Positions 53,337 to 63,162 are shown, counted from the first letter of the stretch. The stretch: DNA of 64,000 nucleotides from Capnocytophaga gingivalis ATCC 33624 (GCF_000174755.1 NZ_ACLQ01000035.1:1-64000); one strand, 5' to 3'. The notes: generated by a model from the sequence alone, not told the origin. Numbers and translations are program-made.

Positions 53337-55787
53337 ATGGCAAAGAAAAACACAAGAACCCTCAAATTCGAGGCATTAGACAAAGAACTACAAAACTTAT
53401 TATATAGCCGTGATATTTCTGAGCTGATTTCAGTACTCAAAGAGGGAAAAAATCCGCTTTTCTTAGAACAACTCACTCAGTTAGATGTGAAGAGTTGTAA
53501 ACATTTAGGTTTCCTTGTACTATGGTCACTATATGAAAATGATTTTATCCCATTTGAGGAAGATTTTTTGATAGAAAAGCTATGTGATGCTTTATTTCTA
53601 ATGAGCAAACACAAAGAAATAGAGTCCTTTATCCTTAAAAGACCCCGTATTGCTAAAGAAATAGGAGAGAAACTACCTTTCTATTTCCTTGAAAAAAGAC
53701 ATATTTATGTTACAGAATATGAGAAATTACTTGATTTCGGGGCAAAAGGATTTTTCAAAGGTACCCAAGTAGTACCTAACTTCTTGGAAGCCTTACTCAG
53801 TCCTATGAAGACCTATACAGCCAATACCTATTGCTGTATTATTGAGAGCTGCAAACCCACAACAGAAGAACTCCTTCCTTCTCAGCAGACCCTTTTTGCC
53901 CTGCTCAGTAGCGATAAGACCTCGGTAATCAACTTTGTGATGAAACTCATCAAGCAAATAGCCGACGAAAAAGCCTTTGATATCCAAGCCTTTGCCGACA
54001 ATTTTGCGCTTTGTTTTGCTACCCCAAAAATAGCTAAATCACAGCTCATAGGTTTGGATATCTTAGAAAAGTACTACAAAAAGCAAGCTCCTACTAATCC
54101 CGACTACCGCAAGCAATTGGCGGTACTCTTCACTGTCCCCGACGTGAAGCTCCAAGAAAAAGTTGCCAACCTCCTCACCACCTATTTTAACCACAAAGGT
54201 CTCCCCGAGGTCATCGCCCCTTACAGCGATCACCTAAAATGCAAAGCCCAAGACCTCCTTGCAACCCTAAGTCCATCGGAAAATTCAGAAAATTCTGAGA
54301 ACTCCCACAGCTCCCAAAATGCCTATGCGGCTTGCACCTCCCAACCCCAAAAAACAGCCCGTACCCTGACACCTATTTCCTGTCCCCTAACCCCTGAAAA
54401 ACTCCTGTTCCTCCTTGGCGACTGCCTCCGTGAGCGTACAGCTGCGACTATCGACCTTTTCTTCGAGGGACTGGTACAGCTACAAGACCAATTGCCAGAA
54501 AACTTTAAGGAGCAACTCGCCCCTTATATTGCGCAAGTCAATGGGATGTATTATACCAATGTACAGTTGGCTGCCCTGCAACTGCTCCTTGCGGGCTGGG
54601 TGGAGAACAGACCTTTGGAGTCTCCTGAGGACTGGAAAAAAATGAATACCCAAGTAAGACGCCTCAATACCAACGAAGAAGAACCTTTCAAGCAAGCGTG
54701 TGTGCTCCACAACGTTTGGTATTTGCGTGATGAGATTCCTTACCTACTCTATAAGGTAAAGGCAACCCTTGACAAACTCAAAACAGGTAGCAAACTGCCT
54801 TTCCTCTCCACCCCTACACACGCGCCTTTCTATATAGATGCTGAGACCCTTGCCGACCGACTGCTCGCTTATCAAACAGCAGGCAAAGAAGTAGATTTGG
54901 ATGACTTGGTAGTGGCTTGCAACCGATTGTTATTGAGTACCATTACCCCTAAAGCACATGAAAAAGTACGCTCACTTTCAGGACAATACGCGTCTGCCTT
55001 GGGCTACCTCTTCGGACTTTCCGATGTGGTAACCCCTACAGAGGAGCTCCTACCATTATGGACGCAAATCACCCGCCTAAAACACCCTGACAAAGTGTTT
55101 ACTGAATTTGAAGTTACCGCTGCCAAGGACTATCTTTCGGCTGTAAAACCTTTCTTCCTAAGTTACGAAATTGACTCTGAACTCAAATGGTTTTATTTGG
55201 AAAAGAAGTATATTAATAGTCCGTATAACGACTATCAACGTGGGACTTTTGAAAAAGAAGAAGATCGTTTACCTTATAACTATTACAACGCTGGGGCTTT
55301 TCAGATATTTGATGTAGATACCTTACGTTATACAATTTCCTTAAACCCTCAATATGTAGATGTGCTCTTAGGTAAATACACCCCACCTTGGGTAGGAGTA
55401 AGTGATGCTGAAACTTATCGCAACTTGCAGGTGCCCCTCCAACTACTCTTGGAATACGATCTGCCCGTGCATCACAGTGGGTGGATTTTTGTAGGAATGG
55501 CTTTGCTTCACGACAAAAAGGAAACCCGTGACCTCGCAGCAGAGTATATCCTCCGCGCCATTAGTCGTGACGAAGACCTCAGTTATTTGCAACACTTTAT
55601 AGCCGATATCCTCGCCCAAAAACTCACCCCTATCAATCGCTTTGTAGAGTTCTTGGATATGCCCACCCGCGACCCTAAGATAAAGGCTTTCCAAAAAGCA
55701 GTAGTAGAAGCTTATTTGCCTTTGGCTGAAAAGCAAGAAAAGAAACCTACGAATCATAAAAAATTAGCCAATTGGCTAATTAGCTAA
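53337..55787 (+). CDS. Large helical DUF6493-like protein, array copy 4, short N-terminus
   Basis: An 816-residue paralogue, 64 bp after copy 3. The N-terminal region before the constant block is about 75 residues shorter than in copies 1, 2 and 6 and starts with a lysine-rich MAKKNTRTLKFEALDKEL that none of the others has. The constant block (LFALLSSDKTSVINFVM to KQLAVLFTVPD) begins near residue 190. The linker (about 310-350) contains a degenerate repeat (NAYAACTSQPQKTARTLTP). The core has LLFLLGDCLRERTA, STPTHAPFYID, VVACNRLLL, SLNPQYVDVLLGKY and VHHSGWIFVGMALLHD, and the end (FVEFLDMPTRDPKIKAFQK to NHKKLANWLIS) matches copies 1 and 5. Confidence 0.72.
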   Translation: MAKKNTRTLKFEALDKELQNLLYSRDISELISVLKEGKNPLFLEQLTQLDVKSCKHLGFLVLWSLYENDFIPFEEDFLIEKLCDALFLMSKHKEIESFILKRPRIAKEIGEKLPFYFLEKRHIYVTEYEKLLDFGAKGFFKGTQVVPNFLEALLSPMKTYTANTYCCIIESCKPTTEELLPSQQTLFALLSSDKTSVINFVMKLIKQIADEKAFDIQAFADNFALCFATPKIAKSQLIGLDILEKYYKKQAPTNPDYRKQLAVLFTVPDVKLQEKVANLLTTYFNHKGLPEVIAPYSDHLKCKAQDLLATLSPSENSENSENSHSSQNAYAACTSQPQKTARTLTPISCPLTPEKLLFLLGDCLRERTAATIDLFFEGLVQLQDQLPENFKEQLAPYIAQVNGMYYTNVQLAALQLLLAGWVENRPLESPEDWKKMNTQVRRLNTNEEEPFKQACVLHNVWYLRDEIPYLLYKVKATLDKLKTGSKLPFLSTPTHAPFYIDAETLADRLLAYQTAGKEVDLDDLVVACNRLLLSTITPKAHEKVRSLSGQYASALGYLFGLSDVVTPTEELLPLWTQITRLKHPDKVFTEFEVTAAKDYLSAVKPFFLSYEIDSELKWFYLEKKYINSPYNDYQRGTFEKEEDRLPYNYYNAGAFQIFDVDTLRYTISLNPQYVDVLLGKYTPPWVGVSDAETYRNLQVPLQLLLEYDLPVHHSGWIFVGMALLHDKKETRDLAAEYILRAISRDEDLSYLQHFIADILAQKLTPINRFVEFLDMPTRDPKIKAFQKAVVEAYLPLAEKQEKKPTNHKKLANWLIS

Positions 55788-55811
55788 TTTACTAATTAAC
55801 AAATTGCCCTT

Positions 55812-58394
55812 ATGTTTGAACACTTAAAAAAACTGATTACTACCCACGATTTAGATACTCTCTTTTCCTTCTGCAGTAACTTAGCAGATAACGAGCGCCT
55901 TGCCCTTTTAGAGGAATTCCAACAGTCTAAATGGGGACTAAAAGAATCTTTTGGGGATAAAGGTATGTTTGAATTGCAACCGCCTAACAATTCCGATTAC
56001 GAGTTTATTATAGCACTATTTCTCCTTACCCGAAGTGTGGAAGAATACCAAGCGCTCAGCATTCACGAAATATGTGGTTATTATGTAGCAAGTTCCCGCT
56101 TTTTTAGCGACTCAAAAGCGCTACACATTCTCCCCAAAATCCTCCGAGAGGAAAAATATCGCTTTATCTTAGACTTTTACCGTGCACTAAAGCCCTATGA
56201 AAAAGAGTTCATCTCTTTTGAAACCTATTGGGCGCTCTACAAGGCGGGAGAAATTCCTTTTGACGAGGCACTTTTTACCAAAAATATCACTGCAACCTAT
56301 CTCTATGATGATAAAAAAGTCCGTTATACCGATTTAGTACTACATGACCAAGAGTTCCACGACAAGATTTTTAGGCGTTTGCACCTTTATGAAAACCAAA
56401 TGTTCCACGATGCCAAACCGTGGGAGGACTTCTTTGTACATCTGCAAAGACAAGGCTATGTGTTCGATAGAAAGTACATCCCCGAACTTTTGGAGAGCCT
56501 GCTCAACCCTTGGAAAAAACCTCACCTCAATTGGCATTGCCGTTGGATTGAGTTCTTAGAGCCTACTACAGAGGAACTCCTCGCCTGCCAGCAAACCCTC
56601 TTTGCCTTGCTCAGTACAGGCAACACTAACCTTATCAACTTTGCCCTCAAGCATATACAGCGAATTACTAATGAAAAAGACTTTGACTTTCAATCTTTTG
56701 CCAATAACTTTACGCTTTGTTTTGCTACCCAAAAAATAGCCAAATCCCAACTCATAGGTTTACATATTTTAGAAAAGTACTATAAAAAGCAAGCCCCTAC
56801 CAATCCCGACTATCGCGAGCAATTAGCGGTACTTTTTACTGTGCCCGATGCCAAACTCCAAGAGAAGGCTGCAAGCTTATTAAAGACTTATTTTGGAGGA
56901 GAAGGATTAGTAGAAGTAGTAGTACCCTATCAGGATTACCTAAAAGGTAAAGCCCTAGAGCTTTTTTCTACCCTAAGTCCTACGCCTATTCAGAACGATA
57001 ATCTTTCCTGTCAACTTACCGATTGTTCTCCTTCGGAAAAATCTGTGAGAGTAGGCTATGTGACGGAACTTGAAACACCCACCACCCCCGAAGCTCTATT
57101 ATTCTTATTGGGCGACTGTCTCCGCGAGCGTACGCCCCAGACTATCGACCTTTTCTTTGAGGGCTTTAACCAATTGCAAGATGACTTCCCTACTGACTTT
57201 AAGGAGCAGTTAGCACCCTATCTTAAGCAGTTAGAAAGACACTGGAACGGCATTGCCTCAGTGCCTATCTTGCGTTGGTTTTTACAGCGTTGGACGGGTG
57301 ATAAAAAGAAGCTAATTGAGGAAGATGAAACATTTTTCCTCACCACCCTCCCCTATCTATATCATAAAGCCCAGCACCTGTTGAAGAATCGCAAGAAGAA
57401 AAACAGACTCCCTTTCCTTTCCACCCCTACACACGCCCCGTTCTATATAGAGGTAGAGGTACTGATGGATAGACTCTTACAATACGAGAGACAAGGCGAA
57501 AATCCCGACCTCCACGACTTGGTAGTGGCTTGCAACCGACTGCTCTTTAAAGATATTTCGGCAGTAGCCAAAGAAAAAGCCCAACAACTCAAGGGTGCCT
57601 ACGCTCCTACCATTCAGTACTATATAGGGCTTACGGATAAGGTGCAACCTACCGAGGAACTTTTGCCCCTTTGGACGCAAATCACTCGTATCAAGTACCC
57701 CGATGGTGAGTTCGTAGAGTTTGGTAACACTTCCGCTAAGGATATACCGTGTGTGGTCAAGCCTTTTGAAACTGGATTTGGGGTACTCACCCGCAAGCAA
57801 AGTACAGTTACTTTCCATTACTTGAGCATTCACGACAATTGGAACAACAATTTTGATGCACGTAAGAAACCTACGGAATACCCTGTATTGTATTACAATG
57901 CGGGCAACAGTCGCAAAGGCTGGAGCACGGATATATTGTACCAATGCAGTCTAAACCCACACTATCCAGAGGCGCAAATCCTCCGTTATATAGCCTCTTA
58001 CGCCAAGGGCAATGAGTCGTATGATATAGAGTATATGCAAACGTCTATGCAAGTGTTGCTTGAGAACCATTTGCCTATCTATCACAGTGGTTGGCTGTTT
58101 GTAGCCGCCGCCTTGCTCTTTGAGAAAAAGCCCACCCGCGATATGGCAGCCGCTTATATCTTAGAATGCTTGGAAAGTGGTACAAATCTCAACCTCTTAG
58201 CGCAATATATCGGCAAGCTATTAGCCGAACAATACGCCCCCATAGCCCGCTTTGTGGAGTTTTTGGATATCCCTACCCGCGACCCTAAAATAAAGGCTTT
58301 CCAAAAAAGCGTAGTAGAAGCCTATTTGCCTTTGGCTGAAAAACTTGATAAGAAACCTACAAACCATAAGAAATTAGCAACTTTTATTAATTAG
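55812..58394 (+). CDS. Large helical DUF6493-like protein, array copy 5
   Basis: An 860-residue paralogue, 24 bp after copy 4. N-terminal part unique (MFEHLKKLITTHDLDTLFSF), constant block present (LFALLSTGNTNLINFAL to REQLAVLFTVPD). The linker (about 388-425) lacks the CAART minisatellite; instead it reads SPTPIQNDNLSCQLTDCSPS. The core has LLFLLGDCLRERTPQTIDLFFEG, STPTHAPFYIE, VVACNRLLFKDIS and TQITRIKYPDGEFVEF, closest to copies 2 and 3, whereas YHSGWLFVAAALLFE and FVEFLDIPTRDPKIKAFQKS resemble copies 1, 4 and 6. It shows the mixed ancestry most clearly. Ends NHKKLATFIN. Function unknown. Confidence 0.72.
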   Translation: MFEHLKKLITTHDLDTLFSFCSNLADNERLALLEEFQQSKWGLKESFGDKGMFELQPPNNSDYEFIIALFLLTRSVEEYQALSIHEICGYYVASSRFFSDSKALHILPKILREEKYRFILDFYRALKPYEKEFISFETYWALYKAGEIPFDEALFTKNITATYLYDDKKVRYTDLVLHDQEFHDKIFRRLHLYENQMFHDAKPWEDFFVHLQRQGYVFDRKYIPELLESLLNPWKKPHLNWHCRWIEFLEPTTEELLACQQTLFALLSTGNTNLINFALKHIQRITNEKDFDFQSFANNFTLCFATQKIAKSQLIGLHILEKYYKKQAPTNPDYREQLAVLFTVPDAKLQEKAASLLKTYFGGEGLVEVVVPYQDYLKGKALELFSTLSPTPIQNDNLSCQLTDCSPSEKSVRVGYVTELETPTTPEALLFLLGDCLRERTPQTIDLFFEGFNQLQDDFPTDFKEQLAPYLKQLERHWNGIASVPILRWFLQRWTGDKKKLIEEDETFFLTTLPYLYHKAQHLLKNRKKKNRLPFLSTPTHAPFYIEVEVLMDRLLQYERQGENPDLHDLVVACNRLLFKDISAVAKEKAQQLKGAYAPTIQYYIGLTDKVQPTEELLPLWTQITRIKYPDGEFVEFGNTSAKDIPCVVKPFETGFGVLTRKQSTVTFHYLSIHDNWNNNFDARKKPTEYPVLYYNAGNSRKGWSTDILYQCSLNPHYPEAQILRYIASYAKGNESYDIEYMQTSMQVLLENHLPIYHSGWLFVAAALLFEKKPTRDMAAAYILECLESGTNLNLLAQYIGKLLAEQYAPIARFVEFLDIPTRDPKIKAFQKSVVEAYLPLAEKLDKKPTNHKKLATFIN

Positions 58395-58406
58395 TCACTT
58401 TTCGCT

Positions 58407-60962
58407 ATGAAAGAAAACTTACTTTCCGCCATTAAGGCACACGATTTTACCGCCATTCGCAATATTTGCTTTGCGCTTTCAGAGGAAGAACGCAATGACC
58501 TTATACATACCTTGCAAACAGCCCGCTGGGAACAACTATATCACAACACCGATAAGCGTGCACCACGATTACAAAGCCTTGATATAGTATGCTTTTCTTA
58601 TATATTTTTATGTGTATCCCGCAGTAGTGAGTCCCTCAAGAAAGCCGTAAAAGGATGTTATAGCTCTGATAAAGATATTGTAGCTGAGTTCTTGCAGTTT
58701 TATTTTCCGCACCTATTGGATTTGCTCACAACCCAAGAAGGGCAATACCTCATCACCACACTACAGTCTCTAAGAAAAAATCACTTTCTACAAGATACTA
58801 CCTTTCAGAACCTTTGGACTTTGTACCAAAAGGGATTCATTGCCTTTGATGAAGACCTATTTATAGAAAAATTCTTCTTTTGGAACAATAAGCATATCAC
58901 CGATGAACCTTTTGTCGATTTTCTATTGGAAAACAAGCAAATCAGCGAAAAGATTTTTGCCATAGTCCCCCAACATATCACCCAAGAGGTACCCTATCCT
59001 TCTGAGGCTTGGAAAGAGTTGTACAGTATTCTGCAAGCTAAAGGATATTTCGCAGACCGTAGTATCGTTGGCAGTCATATAGAGGCACTCCTAAATCCTT
59101 ACAAAAAGAATATCCTTGACTTCTTTTGCCGTATTATTGAAACATTCGAGCCTACCCGTCAAGAGCTTTTATCTCATCAAAGCACCCTTTTTGCCCTGCT
59201 CAGTAGCGACAAAACATCGGTGGTGAACTTTGTGATGAAGCTCATCAAAGAGATAGCCAGCGAAAAAGGATTTGACTTCCAATCTTTTGCCGACAACTTT
59301 GCCCTGTGTTTTGCTACCCAAAAGATAGCCAAATCACAACTCATAGGTTTGGATATTTTAGCAAAGCATTACAAAAAACAACCTCCTACCCATATAGAAT
59401 CCCGCGAACAATTAGCGGTACTCTTCACCGTCCCCGACGTAAAACTCCAAGAAAAAGTTGCCAGCTTGCTAACCACTTATTTTGGAGGAGAGGGATTAGC
59501 AGAGGTAGTAGCACCGTATCAGGATTACCTAAAAGGGAAGGCACAAGAGCTTCTCCAATCCTTACCCTCACCCAACTCATCAGAAACCTCTGAAACTGCC
59601 TGTGCGGCTCGCACCCCAAAAATTGCTCCTGCCGCTCGCACTCCTCATACTTGGGACGACCTGCTCTTCCTTATTGGCGACTGTATCCGTGAGCGTTCGC
59701 CTCTTGCTTTAGACCTTTTCTTTGAGGGCTTGAACCAGTTACAAGCGCAAATTCCTGCTGACTTCTCTCGGCAAATAAGTCCGTACCAAAAGCAGTTGGG
59801 CGAACAGCCTTTTGAATTTACCACCTACCGAAAGTGTATGCGCTGGGTGATTGATGTTTGGGAGGGCAAAGCCTCACTCTCCGATGATATTTTTGGCGGG
59901 AAGCTCTATAATCCTACGCCATTCCTCCGAGAGAAAACCAAGCGACTGCTCCTAAAGCTCAAGCAAGGCAACTCATTGCCCTTTGTCAGCACCCCCACTC
60001 ACGCTCCGTTTTATATAGACCCGCTTACCTTTTTAGAACGTATCGCACAATATGAAAAAACTGAAAAATCCCCGATGTTAGAAGATGTTGTCGTGGGGCT
60101 CAACCGCTTGCTTCCTACGGAAGTTACCGAAGAACAAAAGCAATTGGCTCGTTCCCTTACGGGCAACTATGCTCCTGCCTTGCAATATTACTTTGAGGTA
60201 AACAAACAAATAGCTGTAACCGATGCTACACGAGTACTCTGGGGGCAAGTTTTACGCCTGAAAGACCTCGATGGAGTATTCCCTGAATTGGAAATCCCAC
60301 AGAAAACCAACTTACAGGGCTTGGCGCATCCGTTTTATCTGAAATATGAAGTAAAACCTACCAAAATTAAGGGTGTAGAACTGAATAAAATCATTTTGGA
60401 GGACAATTGGGATAAAAAATATAGTGCTTATTCTCTCTACAATGACCTCGGAGCCAATTATTACAATGTATCACCAATGAGCAGGGCAACAGATGAGGAT
60501 ATCGACTATGGGCTCAGTCTAAACCCCCGCTATATAGATGGATGGCTGTGCAAGTACTTGCTTACCTACGCCCAAGGTGTGGAAGGGGAATCCCTCACCG
60601 AAGCTACCCGTGTGATGAGTCTGCTCCTTGAGCACCACTTGCCTATCTATCACGGTGGTTGGCTGATGGTTGCTACTTGTCTTTTAGCCGAAAGAAAACC
60701 CTTGCGCGATCTTGCTACCGAGTATATCCTTTTAGCACTCCAAAGAGGGGAAACGCTTACCTACCTTGCCGAAGCCATCGGGACGCTTTTAGCGCATAAA
60801 TACGCCCCTATCGCTCGCTTTGTAGAGTTTTTGGATCTCCCCACCCGCGACCCCAAAGTAAAAGCTTTCCAAAAAAGTGTGGTAGAAGCCTATTTGCCTT
60901 TAGCTGAAAAATTAGAGAAGAAACCTACGAATCACAAAAAGTTAGCTGCTTTTAGCGATTAG
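58407..60962 (+). CDS. Large helical DUF6493-like protein, array copy 6
   Basis: An 851-residue paralogue, 12 bp after copy 5. It begins with the same MKENLLSAIKAHDFTAIRNI as copy 1, then diverges from about residue 30 to 240. The constant block is again almost identical to copy 1. The linker (about 384-420) carries one perfect and one degenerate repeat. From GDCIRERSPLALDLFFEGLN to the end it follows copy 1 very closely (LEIPQK.NLQGL, NYYNVSPM, SLNPRYIDGWLCKYLLTY), except for a different stretch at about 460-530. It ends NHKKLAAFSD. The stop is followed by a 35-bp gap and the promoter of the SWIM gene. Confidence 0.72.
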   Translation: MKENLLSAIKAHDFTAIRNICFALSEEERNDLIHTLQTARWEQLYHNTDKRAPRLQSLDIVCFSYIFLCVSRSSESLKKAVKGCYSSDKDIVAEFLQFYFPHLLDLLTTQEGQYLITTLQSLRKNHFLQDTTFQNLWTLYQKGFIAFDEDLFIEKFFFWNNKHITDEPFVDFLLENKQISEKIFAIVPQHITQEVPYPSEAWKELYSILQAKGYFADRSIVGSHIEALLNPYKKNILDFFCRIIETFEPTRQELLSHQSTLFALLSSDKTSVVNFVMKLIKEIASEKGFDFQSFADNFALCFATQKIAKSQLIGLDILAKHYKKQPPTHIESREQLAVLFTVPDVKLQEKVASLLTTYFGGEGLAEVVAPYQDYLKGKAQELLQSLPSPNSSETSETACAARTPKIAPAARTPHTWDDLLFLIGDCIRERSPLALDLFFEGLNQLQAQIPADFSRQISPYQKQLGEQPFEFTTYRKCMRWVIDVWEGKASLSDDIFGGKLYNPTPFLREKTKRLLLKLKQGNSLPFVSTPTHAPFYIDPLTFLERIAQYEKTEKSPMLEDVVVGLNRLLPTEVTEEQKQLARSLTGNYAPALQYYFEVNKQIAVTDATRVLWGQVLRLKDLDGVFPELEIPQKTNLQGLAHPFYLKYEVKPTKIKGVELNKIILEDNWDKKYSAYSLYNDLGANYYNVSPMSRATDEDIDYGLSLNPRYIDGWLCKYLLTYAQGVEGESLTEATRVMSLLLEHHLPIYHGGWLMVATCLLAERKPLRDLATEYILLALQRGETLTYLAEAIGTLLAHKYAPIARFVEFLDLPTRDPKVKAFQKSVVEAYLPLAEKLEKKPTNHKKLAAFSD

Positions 60963-60994
60963 GTATTACTTGTTAGCTCCCAGAGCTCCCATAT

Positions 60995-61024
60995 TTGCTA
61001 ATCAACAAATTATCCTTATCTTTG
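60995..61024 (+). promoter_or_regulatory. Promoter of the SWIM zinc-finger gene
   Basis: TTG (60995-60997), 19 bp, TATCTTTG (61017-61024): a near-ideal Bacteroidota promoter, 21 bp before the ATG at 61046. The TTG that could be read as a start codon is in fact the -33 element. Confidence 0.8.
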
Positions 61025-61045
61025 CCTAATAAATTGATAAATAAA

Positions 61046-62401
61046 ATGAACGACTTTGAATATGCTTATCCGTTCGCCTCGGTGATAGAAGAGGCGAATG
61101 CTCACGAGAAGAATTTTATCTTTTCGCACTGTTCAGAACTCAAAGAAGACAATGCAGTGCCTTGTTTCTTTTGGGGAAATATCACCCAACCTTTTGTGGT
61201 GGCTAAGTGTCTTGCTACACTGGCGAAGACCGTAGCCTCTCAGTTTGCTATCGCCCCTGGAGTGCTTGCAAAATTGCGTGACCCCATTATCTCGGTAGGA
61301 AATGGTGAATTGCTTTTTGAGGGGTTCTCGTCCTGTAATAGCGTTTATGCCCGTGTAGGCTTGCGCAACGATGTGTTGGACGGCGATTTCTTGCAGAGCG
61401 GTTGTACCAATATCGATTTCAACGATGTAACCGTGCGCGCTTTCAATGCGGTAACCGCTTCCGAGAAAATGATACTTGGGATAGGCCAAAAGCAAACACA
61501 TTTCATCACTGAAAAGCACAAATCTGTAGAGAAAAAAGTAACGCTCCCCAACCGCTGGATCAAAGGATTGGGCAACGTACAGGTATATCTTTCTGAAATG
61601 GATTTGGCATATCGCCTCAATAAAGCCGAAGCCATTCAGCTCTTCCGTTCTCTGCCCAAACAAGCTGTAAAAAACGATTATTACTTGGTAAAACGTGGCG
61701 TAGGTTACACTTTTGCACCTACCGCTACAGCAGGGGCTATCAAAATAGGAGGAGTACACCGTCTCAACCTCTTACAAGGCTTACTTCTGCTTGCCGATAG
61801 TCTTTACGTATATCGCAGTAGCAGTGAGCAATCAGTTGCTTTTGTGTTGCATTTCAAAGGAGTAGAAATGCTTTTCTTGCTGTCAGACAATGTATATCGA
61901 GGTTTTTCGGGTGAAGGAAAATACTTGGAGAATATGATTGAAGAAGTACCTATGGAATGGCTTGTGGGGATTAACAATTTCTTCAAGACCAACGAAGTAT
62001 TTTCGCCTACGATGGTGGCTATTGAGAATGATGTGAATATGGGTACAATGGCGACCCTACAAGCATCGCTCTCGAGTATAGGACTATTAGGATACAACCT
62101 AACAGACAGCAATTATTTCTACCGCCGTTTGCCATTCAAACCCCAGCGATTGATAAGTCTGAACCCGCGATTGCAAAATGCCAAAAAACTCACTGAAAAT
62201 AATGAAGTACAAATCGTAGAGCAACGCGGTGATTATGTAAAAGCCAATGTAAAAGGAACAGGGGGAGTGACCCATACTGTTATTCTTGATGGCGAGAAGG
62301 CACAATGTACTTGCAATTGGTACACCAATCACCAAACAAATCGAGGATTATGCAAACATATCTTAGCGACTAAGATGATAAGTCAGCAGTTAGATAACTA
62401 A
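61046..62401 (+). CDS. SWIM zinc-finger protein
   Basis: A 451-residue cytoplasmic protein (start MNDFEYAYPFA) whose C-terminal region holds a SWIM motif: CTCNWYTNHQTNRGLCKH near residue 425, with the CxC...CxH zinc ligands. The rest is mixed alpha/beta with no known fold I can name. SWIM domains bind nucleic acid or protein. In many bacteria (for example E. coli YehQ, by memory) SWIM proteins sit with MoxR-type AAA+ and vWA genes, sometimes with DUF6493-like partners. Here it follows six such partners but no AAA+ or vWA gene is seen. I rejected the upstream TTG start because it is the promoter -33 element. Its 3' end overlaps the convergent plsC gene by 4 bp. Confidence 0.85.
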   Translation: MNDFEYAYPFASVIEEANAHEKNFIFSHCSELKEDNAVPCFFWGNITQPFVVAKCLATLAKTVASQFAIAPGVLAKLRDPIISVGNGELLFEGFSSCNSVYARVGLRNDVLDGDFLQSGCTNIDFNDVTVRAFNAVTASEKMILGIGQKQTHFITEKHKSVEKKVTLPNRWIKGLGNVQVYLSEMDLAYRLNKAEAIQLFRSLPKQAVKNDYYLVKRGVGYTFAPTATAGAIKIGGVHRLNLLQGLLLLADSLYVYRSSSEQSVAFVLHFKGVEMLFLLSDNVYRGFSGEGKYLENMIEEVPMEWLVGINNFFKTNEVFSPTMVAIENDVNMGTMATLQASLSSIGLLGYNLTDSNYFYRRLPFKPQRLISLNPRLQNAKKLTENNEVQIVEQRGDYVKANVKGTGGVTHTVILDGEKAQCTCNWYTNHQTNRGLCKHILATKMISQQLDN

Positions 62402-63129
62402 CCCATTAGACGCTGTAGAATAAGGGAGCGTACTTCTTCGCGTAGGGTATCTTTGTCTTGAAGAGTTTTGCCATGTGTATAGACAGGAGGTAATACATCT
62501 ACCCTCATCACGCCCATACTGCCAGAGAAGAAGCGGAAAGGAAATCGCTTTTTGGTATCATAGAAAACCATAGGCACGATGGGTATTTGGCACTCAATAG
62601 CGATACGAAAGGCTCCGTCTTTGAAGCTGTCAAGGACTATTGATTCATCATCAGGAACACCTCCTTCGGGGAAGATGCAGATACTAAGCCCTTCCCCGAT
62701 CCGTTCCATTGCTTGGGTATAGACTTCCCTCCTACTCTGAGGGCTTTTCCTATCTACCATGATGGCCACTCGCTTGTAGAAATAGCCAAAGAGAGGTAGT
62801 TTGGAGAGTTCCTTCTTCCCTACAAATACAAAGGGGTTCTTGCTACAATAGAGCATGAGCATAATATCCATCATACTATAATGATTGGCTACCAGCATAT
62901 AACTATGATGGTCGTTTGGCACTGTATATTCACGTTTTATTTTAGGGAGAAAGCCCATCGCATATAGTATAGGCGTAGCCCATAGGTATCGCATTACCCA
63001 ATAGAGAGAGCGATACCATTTTTTATGAGTGGTAAGCAGAAGCAATACTGGCAATAAAAGCACTATAAGAGTACCTACCAATATATAAAACCAAGTTCTC
63101 CAAAGTAACCAGAAGAGGTATTTAGGCAT
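62398..63129 (-). CDS. plsC: 1-acyl-sn-glycerol-3-phosphate acyltransferase (PlsC-like)
   Basis: A 243-residue membrane enzyme that acylates lysophosphatidic acid to phosphatidic acid in phospholipid synthesis. The N-terminal hydrophobic region (about residues 5-40) anchors it; NHYSMMDIMLM is the HX4D catalytic motif, and FPEGG is the phosphate-binding motif. I use the ATG at 63129 (MPKYLFWLL). A GTG at 63162, directly after the upstream stop, would add 11 residues and is possible, since it would couple translation. It is downstream of the MFS-type gene and overlaps the convergent SWIM gene by 4 bp. Confidence 0.88.
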   Translation of the reverse strand: MPKYLFWLLWRTWFYILVGTLIVLLLPVLLLLTTHKKWYRSLYWVMRYLWATPILYAMGFLPKIKREYTVPNDHHSYMLVANHYSMMDIMLMLYCSKNPFVFVGKKELSKLPLFGYFYKRVAIMVDRKSPQSRREVYTQAMERIGEGLSICIFPEGGVPDDESIVLDSFKDGAFRIAIECQIPIVPMVFYDTKKRFPFRFFSGSMGVMRVDVLPPVYTHGKTLQDKDTLREEVRSLILQRLMG

Positions 63130-63162
63130 TAGGGAGTAGCTATTAGATATTGAAGGAATCAC

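Noticed and set aside
44972-60962. Reading the paralogue array as a toxin/immunity or adhesin array
   Set aside because: No signal peptides, toxin domains or cell-wall anchors; all six are long, soluble helical proteins with no evident catalytic motif.
60995-62401. A transposase or helicase for the last gene before plsC
   Set aside because: The only clear motif is the SWIM CxC...CxH; no helicase or DDE motifs are present.
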